A DNA stretch of 64,000 nt from Euryodendron excelsum (lineage: Eukaryota; Streptophyta; Magnoliopsida; Ericales; Pentaphylacaceae), in the NCBI GenBank assembly GCA_033060915.1, contig CM065394.1, positions 33,982,501 through 34,046,500 on the forward strand. Direction: 5' to 3'. The first letter of the stretch is position 1; each line of letters opens with the position of its first letter. Position numbers and translations under genes: made by a program. Below the pieces are notes generated by a model that was not told the DNA's origin, searched no databases, and was given only the letters and a program-made list of their open reading frames with translations. Shown here in pieces: positions 35,268 to 46,375 of the stretch.

Positions 35268-37387
35268 TATTTGCAGGCTGCCATGGGAGCTTCATTGCTT
35301 TGGTACAGAAAGTACAGTAATACTATTTGCTTTCCGTACACACTGTAATAAATATGGAAAGTTAGAAACAGCCTCTCGGCACACTGGAAATTATGTAAAG
35401 TGGCGATTCATGGCCCCAGCATAAAAAAAAATATTAAATTAATCCCGGAGCTGTGTGATTGAGACAAGCAAACATATGGAACATAGAAATAAAAAAAAGG
35501 CTGAACAATGGTGGAGATCTAGATCTCCCCCAAGGATGCACCTCTTTGTTTGGAACCATGTAGGAATTGGAATTCAAAATGAAAAAAGAAAGAAAAGGAT
35601 TTCTAAAATTTATTTTTTTGTGATTGGATATAATCATAATTAAAAGGATTGGATTTCTTAAGATTCTCTTTTTTTTCTTTTTTCGATTTGCTTAAGAATT
35701 GAAACGAAAATAATTTTGTAGATAATGATGCCCTTAGATTAAGTTAACAAATAAAAACTTCTGAAAAAAATGTGGGCAATATGGGTGATTAGACTTTTTT
35801 AAAGTTTCAATTCTCATTAAATTCGACTATTTTCGAAGAATTTTAAGGTGGCTTTTATTTCTTTTCAAATCCTACCAAATCAAATTCCATTTTAAATTCT
35901 ATTCATTCCAAACATATCAAATTCCATTTTAAAATTCTATTTCTTTTAAATCCCGTCAAATTCCATCATTCCAAACACAATTACAATTAGGGAGATCTCC
36001 CTTGCCGCACCAACCACAGCACTTGCGACAGTGAATTAAGAGTCCTGCCAACCAACTGCACAATTGCCGTGGGGTGCAAACATATGAAATTTGTTTTAGT
36101 TTTGGCTACAAAACCAAACAAGGAAAACCCACAGACAGAAGCTCACATCCAGGATCACCTCAACTCAATTTTGTAGAACTGGGTTCGCCCCGTGGCATGC
36201 CAAACAAAAACCCATGTTTTGGAGGATTCTCATGCATGCCATTCCATAAATTTCAATTGGCATTTCTAGACTTCTAGAAGGAATTTTAATAACTTTCATT
36301 ATCCAGGATTCATATTTAAAGGGGCTAAATTTTGTATTTCCTACGTTCGGTTTAGAATTCGGATTTTCGTTAGGAAAAATAAAAGGTGAAAAAAAAAGAT
36401 AACAAAATAAAAGAGTATTTTTTTGTTCTATTTTTTCTCATGTTTCCTTTTCTTCTATTTTTCTGATGAAATATCTGAATTTCAAACGAAGCAGTCAATC
36501 TCAAAAAATTGTGTTTGAATCAGGAATTTTTTCAATTGAAACTCAATTTTTTTAAAACGTTTTTATGGGCTTTAATTTAAGCTGCTTGTTTTTTGTTGCC
36601 AAAAATCAAAAATTAAAGTTAAAAAATTAACTAAAAGACCGGTAAAAAGCTAATTCAAAATTGAGTTGGGTTTTTATTACTCATAATGGTTCCATTCTTT
36701 TTTTTTTTTTGGGTTCACAAAAGGGCCTAGAGCCCGAACGAAACAAAAACCCGCGGAGGAGGTCCTCATTCTTTGTTTTCTTGGTAAGTTAAAGAAAATG
36801 ATTTTTGCTAAAAGGCCCGAATACGGAAAAGACCCAGCAAGCCCACTAAAAATGTGGGGCCAACCTCTATGCAAACAGGCCCTGAAAAATATTTGACGAG
36901 GCAGCCATTAAGACTAGGCTCGACCTAAAGGCTGCAAGCCCGGCATCTAAGAGAGCAAGCCCGAGGGTCAAGAAAGGCTCCAAAGGTAAAGAGATTCAAT
37001 CCAACTCAAGAAGGAATTCCAGAAGGTTGTCATAATCCTATGACCAACTTGAAGGCGGTTGATTCCTAAAAGGACCGGAATTAAGAGCTTCGAAGACTAT
37101 AAATAAGGCAAGGTATAAAAAAAATAAGACCAACATTATTGAGAGATAAAATAAACTTATTTTTTTTAATTCATTTAAATTAAACTTTATTTAATTTAAT
37201 TTTCAAAGTGTACCTAAAGAGAATTGACACATTTTTATTATTTTTTTTTTTTTGTAAGAGTGTTCATATTAGAGGTTCATTGTGCGGATCACGGAGTACG
37301 AAAAATCCCATCACCAAGTCTATTTCTATTGATTTGTTGTGAAATAATTGATATGTTTTCTTTGAAAAAGTGCATATGTAATACCGT
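35268..37387. other. Intergenic stretch with possible LTR remnant and fold-back element
   Basis: 35545-35975 has inverted words (TTTGGAACCATGTAGGAATT against CCATCATTCCAAACAC, plus repeated AAATTCCATTTTAAA), probably a worn MITE of the 3045-3242 type. 36880-37180 holds TATAAATAAGGC and phrases common in plant LTRs, but no partner repeat was found. No gene recognised. Confidence 0.4.
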
Positions 37388-38692
37388 TTTGGCAATTGCT
37401 AGCAGCAATCGCGATGGTTCGACTATGGCCTTTCAAATCATTACTACTTCACCTGAAAGACGTGAAGCCAACTGGAAAAAAAGGGTCAAAGCTTGTTTTT
37501 TAATTTTTTTTTCTGACACTACATCACTTCAAATTAAACTTTTGAGATTAATAATAAAATAATTTTAAAAAGACAAAAATTATTCTCATTTTAAGAAGGA
37601 CAAAAGTAAAGAATGGACTATTAAGTAGTTGGTTTAATGGGTCAAAACTTAAATTTTTTTTTCAATACTTAAGCTTGAATCTTTATAATCACTTGATGAA
37701 GCTAAACATATCTTTCAGTGCTCAAAGTAAGTAATAAGACTTCCATGAAATTATACAAATGACAGTAAATTTTGTGTCGGTCAAGATACCGACCAATACT
37801 TATGGTATTGAATGAAACAAAATTTTGTGTAATGTATTTTAAAGTAATTTAATTTTATTATATTTTGAAATGTCTAGTAAAATCTATGTTAGACATATAC
37901 TAGACAGCAATATATCTTTTAAATATTTTAAATATATATTTGGTTAGATAACACATTTATATTATGTTAAAATGATTTAAAGTTGAATAACATTTGCTAT
38001 GAGTAATGTCAAATTTTATAAGTGAATAATTTATAGATAAATATATTTTTTTTATAAATATATAATATTTTATAGCAATAAATCTGAAACGATATCCAGT
38101 ATTGCACTAGTACATGTATGTATCGTACTAACAACAAAAATAATATATTGGCTAGTTCGATATTGCCAACTTTAGCAATGAATTATCCTATAGATGGTTG
38201 TGTAATATTGAGTGACAATACTCCTTGATTAAAGTATAGAATAACCTATATGTACAACATACACAAGGTGGGGCATGGAATGACAATACGATATGGATAA
38301 CTATGCTCAGTGCACTTATTTTGGAACCGAAACTTAGGTTTCATTACTTAATTTAAGCACTAAAAGATATGTTTAACTCCATCGAACTGCTATGAAGATT
38401 TGAATCTAAATATTGAGCAAAAAAATTTAAGTTTTAACCCACTAAATCAACTACTTGATGGTCTATTATTTACTCTAGTACTATTTGAAAAGGGGGTTAT
38501 TTTTGTCTTTTTAAATTATTTTATTATTTATTTTAAAATTTTAATTTGAAGTGATGTAGTGTCAGAAAAAAATCATAAAAAAAACTTTTTAAACTGGTTT
38601 TATTCCGATTGCCCTTGCATCTTTTAACTGGAGTATACGCGTAATGCTTTGAAAGGCAATGGTCCGACCATCGCGATTGCTGCTAGCCATTT
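37388..38692. mobile_element. DNA transposon with long inverted ends, no coding sequence
   Basis: The left end GCTAGCAGCAATCGCGATGG is matched on the opposite strand at the right end (CCATCGCGATTGCTGCTAGC). The pairing continues through TTCAAATTAAA/TTTAATTTGAA, the ACACTACATCACTTC word and the GTTTTAACCCACTAAATCAACT region, so arms of about 330 bp surround about 640 bp of AT-rich spacer. The match of the innermost arms is interrupted. The superfamily is unknown. CTAGCAGCAATCGCGATGG may be a family-specific terminus. Confidence 0.75.
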
Positions 38693-39175
38693 CCGTCCGT
38701 TTTATGTACAGGCATATGTACACATACGCAGACTTGAAGTAGCGATATTCTCTCATTTTTTTGGATTTCATTGGTTTTTCCAAGTTTAGTGCGTTACGAA
38801 TTGGAAACATAATTTAGTTTTTGTAATAAATTTGTAATTTAATTTTTGTAATAAACTTGTTACGTGTTACAAGTATCTCTCTAACGTATTTTCTCCCTTT
38901 TTCTTTTTCTTTTTCTTTTTCTTTATATTACTAAATTATTGTTCCAAAATTCTGCCTTAGAGAAATATCCTGGTCGATGGCCCATTTTTCACGTGCATGG
39001 CACGTGATGTTCTTCCAGTAATTGGGTTGAAATTTGTGAGCGCTGCAAAGAGTCCGACTGAAATCAATCGACATTCGATCATCATCAACAACAAATAAGC
39101 CTATCCCTCCCACAAAATCTCGATCTTCATTGTAATTCTCTCTCTCTCGATCTCTGCAAAAAATTTAGATCAGAC
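38693..39175. promoter_or_regulatory. Upstream region of CHMP1
   Basis: Contains a CTTTTT-rich run (38895-38925), CACGTGC/GCACGTG motifs at 38990-39007 (ACGTG core of G-box type) and a CT-rich leader (39138-39160). The ACGTG pair within 20 bp is the best candidate control element. No direct evidence is available. Confidence 0.4.
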
Positions 39176-39787
39176 ATGGGAAGCACGGAGAAACTGATGA
39201 ACCAAATTATGGAGCTCAAGTTCACATCCAAGAGCCTCCAACGCCAAGCCAAGAAGTGCGAGAAGGAGGAGAAGGCCGAGAAGCTCAAGGTCAAGAAGGC
39301 GATCGAGAAGGGAAACATGGACGGCGCTCGAATCTACGCCGAGAATTCCATCCGCAAGCGCAACGAGCAGATGAATTACCTCCGCCTAGCCTCCCGCCTC
39401 GACGCCGTCGTCGCCAGGCTCGACACCCAGGCCAAGATGTCCACCATCAGCAAGTCCATGGGCTCCATTGTCAAGTCCCTCGAGTCCTCGCTCTCCACCG
39501 GCAACTTGCAGAAGATGTCCGAGACCATGGACTCGTTCGAGCGCCAATTCGTCAACATGGAGGTCCAGGCCGAGTTTATGGAGAGCTCCATGGCCGGAAG
39601 CACCTCTCTGTCAACGCCTGAGGGCGAGGTCAACAGCTTGATGCAGCAGGTGGCCGACGATTACGGGCTGGAGGTGTCAGTGGGGCTGCCGCAGCCGGCG
39701 GCTCACGCTGTCCCCACGAATACGTCAGAGAAGGTCGACGAGGACGACTTGTCCAGGCGCCTTGCCGAGCTCAAGGCCCGTGGGTAA
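39176..39787 (+). CDS. CHMP1: CHMP1 / VPS46 ESCRT-III subunit
   Basis: Charged multivesicular body protein 1 helps form ESCRT-III filaments on endosomes and recruits VPS4, needed for sorting of membrane cargo such as auxin carriers in plants. A single open frame of 203 aa, the full family length. The N-terminal half is basic and helical ([20 protein letters not shown], then [20 protein letters not shown]); the C-terminal half is acidic. The protein ends in a MIM1 motif ([14 protein letters not shown], residues 190-203) for binding the VPS4 MIT domain. The ATG follows a leader of CT repeats. Codon usage is strikingly GC-rich at third positions compared with neighbouring genes. There is no intron, which I believe is normal for plant CHMP1, so a retrocopy need not be invoked. 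No sign of damage. Confidence 0.97.
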   Translation: MGSTEKLMNQIMELKFTSKSLQRQAKKCEKEEKAEKLKVKKAIEKGNMDGARIYAENSIRKRNEQMNYLRLASRLDAVVARLDTQAKMSTISKSMGSIVKSLESSLSTGNLQKMSETMDSFERQFVNMEVQAEFMESSMAGSTSLSTPEGEVNSLMQQVADDYGLEVSVGLPQPAAHAVPTNTSEKVDEDDLSRRLAELKARG

Positions 39788-40060
39788 TGGAAGTAATCCC
39801 TTATTAGGCTCTGTTTTTCTTACTTCCTGCATAGTGCGTATGGAATATTGTAATTGGGTCTCTGTTTGAAGAACTTATATGTGAATTTGGGTGAATTGAG
39901 ACTTCCATTTTTATGTAGTACTTATATATAATGTGTCTAGATTGGAACCTATGAGTGGAAATTGAAATTTGGTTTGTGAGAGAAAATCCGCTTTTGATAG
40001 AAATGCCTATTAATTTTGTTTGGATAAGGAAAACAATCTCTGAGAAGTTGGTCTGTTGCC

Positions 40061-40270
40061 TATATCCCCATGAAAGCCAATTCGACAGCTCATGAATTAG
40101 CTAGATGGTCTTTCAGAATGGGATTTTCGGGATCCCTGCCTGGGGATGATCTTCCCATTGGTGTTAGAAGGGCTGTTGATTTTGATTCGGGTTAGAAGTA
40201 GGCTGCTGTTTTGTTTATATTTGTAGCTCTTTCCTGGTTTTGTCTCTTTTTCGTTGTTTATCCTTCAACT
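40061..40270 (+). mobile_element. LINE 3' end: RNase H-like tail fragment
   Basis: In frame at 40061-40195 the sequence reads YIPMKANSTAHELARWSFRM, then GFSGSLPGDDLPIGVRRAVD and a TAG stop. The AN..AHELA pattern is the C-terminus of the RNase H domain at the end of many plant LINEs. About 70 bp of apparent 3' UTR follows. Nothing upstream of this is preserved. Confidence 0.55.
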
Positions 40271-41065
40271 AGCAAAAGAAAGATGAGGAAAACTTTATGG
40301 TGAATTACGCAGTATAATTGAAATTGTTCTGGCCAAGAGATTGAGAGACCTTCTAGGAATATCAAAATTGAAGATAGGTGGTCTTATAAGCTAAATGAAT
40401 TAGGGAATACTGGGAAGTTCTATTGAAGTCTAGGCACAACTGAGTGGTGCATGAGCCTGTGTGTGCATGTCTGTCTGTGCACCATTCAGGTACTGAGAGC
40501 TCAAACTCAGTACCTGAATGGTAGTGTTCGACTGTTCCCTACGTAATTGAAGTTTTAGTGAAGCCTAGAGAAAATTGAGCGGTGTTGAATAATACCCATC
40601 AGAGTAACTAATGTGTGATTATGCTTGATATCTGTTATGCCCCTTGGACATCAATAAGTGCTTTGGAGATGTAAGTTTATCTAGAATGGATAGGGTACAT
40701 CATTTCATTCCGATCCCTGGAAATCTCAGACTGCCAGAACGTAAGTATTTGCCGCAAGGTCTGCAGCATCTCACTGAACTCCAGCACTTGCCCATTCGAG
40801 ATTAAACCTGGTGTTGAGAAGTGATGGTAGAAAGCGAGAGGCGAGGACTGGCACAAGATATCTCACATCCCATAAATATACCAGTCAAACAGAATTGCAA
40901 GAGAGACGAGATGCAGGCTTGTCAAGTTGAAGAGATCGAACTCAGAAGATGTTGAATGCTAAACGGGTACATTTCTTCTATATTATGAATATTCTATGTC
41001 TGTTTTCCATTTTATCCACAAAACCCTCTTTCTTACTAGTCTATGTTATCAGTACTTCATCCTGA
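40271..41065. other. Intergenic stretch, nothing recognised
   Basis: No gene or clear repeat. A palindrome near 40484-40518 (CATTCAGGTACTGAG and CTCAGTACCTGAATG) could form a short hairpin. Confidence 0.4.
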
Positions 41066-41204
41066 TACCTTTTAATATCTTGTTCTGATAGAATGAATAC
41101 AATCCGGAATGCCTTTTAATATCTTGTTCTGATAGAATGAATACAATCCGGAATGCCGTTTAATATCTTGTTCTGATAGAATGAATACAATCCGGAATGC
41201 ATTC
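41066..41204. repeat. 44-bp minisatellite, three copies
   Basis: The unit TTTAATATCTTGTTCTGATA, GAATGAATACAATCCGGAAT plus GCC(T/G) recurs with exact 44-bp spacing (41073, 41117, 41161). Only one or two substitutions separate copies, so the expansion is recent. Confidence 0.9.
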
Positions 41205-42149
41205 TTTGGATTTCTTGCAGAAACATTAAAGTATTGTAGGCAACAAATAGGCATATCTTGTTTCTTATGGTATTTTATGTTAGTTCAGGTGGCAATTCAA
41301 AAAGGTAGTGAATTGGGTTTAAACAATAATTTAATAAATAATTTTATATTTAAAAATTTTAGCTAAATATTCAAGCAAATGTTAATCAACTAATAATATA
41401 TTGTAAATAAATACAAGTAATCCAAACTATAAAGTAAAGGAAATAGAGAGAAGAGAATACGACATTAAGATTTATCGTGGTTTGATTTCAACTCTAAAAT
41501 TTACGTCCATTTTTCAATGCTCATTTCTTAAGATTTTTTTCCACTGTATCCAAACCGTAGATACAGCTATTGGCTTTTTAATTACAGGCGCTAGTCTTCC
41601 TTTACAACTAATTTTTCTATAAACGTTAATCACATTCCACCAACTAGTTTTTATATAAGTGCTAGTCATACCCAACCAAGTAATCCCTCACTTCAACTAG
41701 TTTTTGCAAATATGTTAGCAACACTCAATCTCTAGCTATTTTTCCTAATTAGTCTCTTTTACAAATAAGAAAGAATAAGAGTACAATCACTCTTGCTTAC
41801 AAATAAATTTTCTCAAAGAATGAATATGTCAATAAAGTTCTCAAAACAATACAAGATAAAATACAATGAAACTCTAAAAAATTTTGTAGGATGAATAACA
41901 TTTGATACACAAACTCTTATTGTTCTTATTGTTCTTATTGTTCTTATTGTTCACTTTTGTTCCTCAAGTGTATTTCAATTTATAGATGAAGATAAGATGA
42001 TAATTTGCAACTTCAAATGAGTTTATAGCCGTTAGAGAGCATTGGAAATATTTCTTCCCATTGAGCTACTTGCTGCCAGATAGGTTTTTGATTTCTAATC
42101 AGATGTCTTTAGCTCCACATCAATTTTCGTCTTGATAACGTTTCATTTT

Positions 42150-42480
42150 GAAAATAGCTATAAAAGAAAAATTGTAGACATGAAAGTCAGCTTTTGAGAA
42201 CCTCAAGAATCAGGTCAATTCAATGGTCAAATCAAAAGTTATGATCAAAATACTCAAATTGTCTCTCAATTGGCATATTTGAATTTCTACAGAGTTACTT
42301 TCACTTCCACCTTGATTTTTTCCCTTACAACGTTCGAATTGAAAAATGGATATAAGAGAAAAGTTGTAGACATGGAAGTCAGAGTTTCAAAACATCAAAA
42401 ATCAGGTCAATCCAATAGTCAGATTAAAAATTATAATCAAAATAATCAAACTATCTCCTAATTGGTATATTTGATTTTCT
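42150..42480. repeat. Direct repeat of about 190 bp
   Basis: The words ATTGTAGACATG(A/G)AAGTCAG and ATCAGGTCAATYCAATRGTCA, and the AATTGGYATATTTGA line, appear twice about 190 bp apart. A weaker third copy starts near 42590. The flanking 41205-43240 is AT-rich and otherwise featureless. Confidence 0.7.
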
Positions 42481-43663
42481 GTTGAGTTGCCTTCATTTCT
42501 AGATCCATTTTGTTCCAAGAGACATTCTCTTCACGATATCCTCAAAAGATACCGTTTATAGAAATTTGAGTTTTATTTTCAATGTCATAAAAATCAGATT
42601 AATTTAACAATTGGATCAAAAGATATGGACAAACTACTATAGTTGTATCATAGGACATAGTTTTATCTAATTTTCAACCTTAGAAGAAAATTAAGTTTGT
42701 TCCAAGAGACATTCTCTTCCTTGAATTAAGTTTCCTTAAAACATGATTCTCAAATATTTAGATATTAATTTTTAAATCTTGATCACTCTTTCAAGTGCTT
42801 CATAATCCTAAAAACTTTACACCAACTAGACTAATGATTAAAAATATTGAATATATTTAATCAAGAAAATATTTATAAATTAAAATAAGTTATCATCAAA
42901 ATTATATATAAAATTTCATATAAATAAACTTAGGGTTAATAATCTCTCCATTTTTTTATTATAACAACCTTTGATTGATTTACCTCATACAATCAATTCA
43001 AGTAAAATAAATGTTTTCATAAATATTTTTAAGTTTAATAAAGAAGTAAAAAAATAGAGAGATTTATAATGCAAACTCCTACTCAACCAATGCATGTTCT
43101 TTTTAAACTCATATATTATAAAATTCAATATCAATCAATATATTTCTCTCCCTTTGTTATCATCAAAAAATAATTATGAATAAAATTAATAAAATTTCAT
43201 GGAATATAACCACAAAGTACCAATCTACCGAGCTTTCAAAGTCCAAAGCAAAGCAAAGGAATTTTTCCTTTCCTGTTTGGTTTTGTAATAAAAAATTAAA
43301 AAGAAAGAAGAGAAAGAAAAAGAGAGAATAATTTGAAATTTTCTCTCTCTTTTACTTTACATTTTCTTTTTTATTTTCTCTCTTAAGTAGAATTAAACAA
43401 GGAAAGGAAAAAAGAAAGGGAAAATTTCAACCTTCCCTCCCCTCCCCCAAATTGGGTTTGGGTTCAATTCAGTCTAGACTAAGAAGCATGGCCCAAAGAG
43501 AATATGTAAGCATGTGCCCAAATAGAAGTATCCATGAGAAGCCAATGTCAGGAGCCCATAATGTGATGAAAAAATTGCTTAAATATTGATAATTTTTTTT
43601 TTGTTTGAAACTCCATTCGACTTGAGGGGCCCATCCAACAAAAAAAAATTGAGTAATACTATA
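42481..43663. other. Intergenic stretch with a purine/pyrimidine hairpin
   Basis: 43260-43440 carries GAAAGAAGAGAAAGAAAAAG-type DNA facing TTTCTCTCTCTTTTACTTT-type DNA, another fold-back of the 7390-7535 kind. No gene seen. Confidence 0.4.
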
Positions 43664-44188
43664 GGGTTAATTACAAGCACACTCTCTGAACTATTATTCA
43701 ATATTATTATGCTCCTAAATTAAAAAAAGTAACAATTTGTCCGCTAAATTATGAATTTGTATCAATCAAACCTTTCTGTTAGCAATCTGTTGGGAAATTA
43801 GATAAAAAATTGTTATCTGACTTGTACATATTAACAAAAGTATAGTTTTATACCTAAATTGATCTTCTCTTGTTAAAATAATTACCTATTGACTGAAATG
43901 GCCATTAAATTAACATGTAAACATAGTGGCAAAATAAGAGATATTTCAATCATTAAACAATTATTACAAAAAGAGAAAGTAATTAAGGTATAAAATGAAC
44001 TTTTGTCAACATGTGCAAGTTACATGATAATTTTTCATCTACTGTTCTATCTGATTACTAATATATTTCTAACTGGATGGATTAATTGATACAAATTAGT
44101 AGATCAAATGATCAACTTGTTACGTTTTAGAATTTACGGGCATAAAGATATTGAGTCAAACGTCAAGAAGTGTGCTTGTAATTAACCC
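43664..44188. mobile_element. Non-autonomous MULE-type MITE, 525 bp
   Basis: Ends are GGGTTAATTACAAGCACACT and its reverse complement AGTGTGCTTGTAATTAACCC, flanked by a perfect 9-bp direct repeat AATACTATA (43655-43663 and 44189-44197). A 9-bp duplication is the Mutator signature. The interior is AT-rich, partly self-complementary, and has no ORF. The perfect duplication suggests a fairly recent insertion. Confidence 0.9.
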
Positions 44189-44442
44189 AATACTATATGA
44201 ATAGAATTTTTGTGAGTAATAAGATTAGTCCACTGGTAATGACACCCTGCTCATGATTGTGGTCATCGGTTTGATAAAAACTTAAAAATACTATACAAAC
44301 AAAACGCTCATTATTTTAGATCATAGCTTTAAAAATATCGCTGCCACATTATTCTTGTGGAGATTTTTGTAAGGATAGAAAATTATTTGAATGGATTCTT
44401 GAGAAAGGTAAGTAAAGAATGCTAAGTTTTTTGCTTAAACTA

Positions 44443-44757
44443 GGGTTGCTTTTAAACTTAATTACCAAATTTAGGTGATTTCAAACTTATTTACCAAACC
44501 CAAGTTGCTTGAGGGAGTTGTGTATTAAAAACATAACTTCAGGCTTAAAGTTGTGTCTTGAAAACACGACTTCAAGCCTGAAATTGTATATTGAAGACAC
44601 TTGAAGACACAACTTCTATTGTTTAAAGAAGTTGTGTCTTCAAGATACAATTTTAGGTCTGAAGTTATGTTTTCAAGTCACAATTTTTCGGATGACTTGA
44701 GTTTGATAAATAAGTTTGAAACCATTTATAAGTGGTAATTAAGTTTAAAAACAACCT
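44443..44757. repeat. Near-complete palindrome, fold-back element
   Basis: The outer arms read GGGTTGCTTTTAAACTTAAT on the left and, on the other strand, AGGTTGTTTTTAAACTTAAT on the right. The inner arms (AACATAACTTCAGGCTTAAA against its mirror) continue almost to the centre. About 315 bp in all, with practically no spacer. The target duplication was not resolved. Confidence 0.75.
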
Positions 44758-45635
44758 GATTTTGTAAAAAAAAAAAACTCTTGGAGCCTTGGACTAGTGT
44801 GTCTTGGTCTCTTTTTGTTTGGTGATATGGGTGTAATGGGATTGCCAATCCTTTGGGTCTTACATATCCCTGTTTGGCGCAACAAAATTTCATGGGGTTA
44901 GCAGTCCAATAGGATTGCTTATTCCATGAAATCATGTGATAGGGAATACCAAGGTGTGGTATTACATATTTGGAGTGTCCACATTAACCCCTCATCTATC
45001 CAACTGCTAAATTTAAATTTTTATTTTTTTTATTTCATCTTTTATCTCATTCTAACGAAACATAGTATATTACATCCCATTTAGAAATTTAATCCCATCG
45101 ATGCATACTTCTATAATATTACTTATTCTCCTAATTCCATCTGATAAACAAACGTAGCCTTGGCCCTTGGCAACTAAAATTCCAAACCTTTATTGAGAGT
45201 ATTTAGGGAGGGGGACAAAAAAAACAAGAGTGGAAGGAAGTCAAGATGCTTGGGTGAAGTGGATTAAAATGGACCAACATACCATATAAACAAGAATATT
45301 GTAAAAGCACCAAGCAATATAAAAATCACATCAAAAGGGAACATAGAAGTCCAACAAATAGAATTTATGGCCTTATCCTTAAAGGTCAATCTTTGCTTTC
45401 TTTACAAAGTCCACTAAAAGTCGTAATACCCATGATTCTAATTTAGTAATAGACAACTTGCACTTGTCCCTAAAGCAAAATTCATCCAGCTCATATGAAA
45501 GAAAGATCCAACTTGAGCCATCCGATTTAGCATGAGAATTAGTCGGAACCACCCAATCACCCTTAGGAGTTGAGAACATGAAGCCTTTGCTTATAAAAAT
45601 TGATCATTTAGTTGGTTTAATAATCACTTTTTGTG
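44758..45635. other. Intergenic stretch, nothing firm
   Basis: 44805-45150 has GTTTGG and CCAAAC-like words suggesting another decayed MITE. A 66-codon minus-strand frame at 45379-45579 matches no family that I know. Confidence 0.35.
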
Positions 45636-46104
45636 ATGTATTGACTGACCTCGGGTCTAGCCGCCCCTGTTAGCTGACTGAAACTCCGCAGCCCCCTTTT
45701 GTCTCTTTTTTTTTCTCTCTCTCTCTCTCTTCATTTATCCAATATAAATAGATGTGCCTAGAGAACTATCAAATATTTATCATATTTTATTCTTTTAGAA
45801 TATTTAGGGTTGATCTGCTGGACCATTCAAAACTTTATTACTAATACAAAATAACAATATGACACAATATATACAACTTATCTAGACTGCTCTTTCTTAT
45901 ATTTTCCCTCTGTGTTCTTCCTCTCTCTCTCTCTCTCTCCATTCATCCAGTATACAGTTTTTTCTCACTGGATTTTTCCTAGCAAGGTTTTAATAAGGCA
46001 GTTTTAACATACCCAAGAGGTCATCTAAGGGGGAGTGTAATGTATTGGCTGACCTCAGGTCTAGCCGCCCCTGTTAGCCGACTGAAACTCCGCAGCCCCC
46101 CCTT

Positions 46105-46140
<36 letters not shown>

Positions 46141-46375
46141 CATCCAGTATAAATAGATGTGCTTAGAGACAATTCTAAACACAATTCAGAAAGATAGAGG
46201 AATTAGAGAGAAAAGAAGAATAGAGAGGAAAAATATAAGAAAGAGCAGTCTAGGTAAGTTGTATATATTGTATTGTATTATTATTTTGTATTAGCAATAA
46301 AGTTTTGGATGGTCCAGCAGATCAACCCTAAATATTTCAAAAGAATAAAATATGATAAATATTTGATAGTTCCTG
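45636..46375. mobile_element. Scrambled Copia-type LTR remnant
   Basis: A well-preserved LTR begins TGTAATGTATTGGC at 46036, directly after a polypurine tract AAGGGGGAG (46027-46035), as in plant Copia elements. It has TATAAATAGATG near 46151 and AATAAAG near 46299. Upstream, 45638-45764 repeats the first part of this LTR in the same direction. 45765-45930 is the reverse complement of the LTR's last part (about 46205-46370). So two LTR pieces lie head-to-tail and inverted around a short internal fragment. Confidence 0.75.

Noticed and set aside
19921..35276. A 9-bp target duplication for the giant MULE
   Set aside because: CTCCTATTT on the left and TATTTGCAG on the right share only TATTT next to the element. 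The full-length duplication is not there as read.
39256..39633. Frames overlapping CHMP1 on both strands
   Set aside because: Shadows caused by the GC-rich third positions of CHMP1.
45379..45579. 66-codon minus-strand frame
   Set aside because: No known family and no supporting signals.
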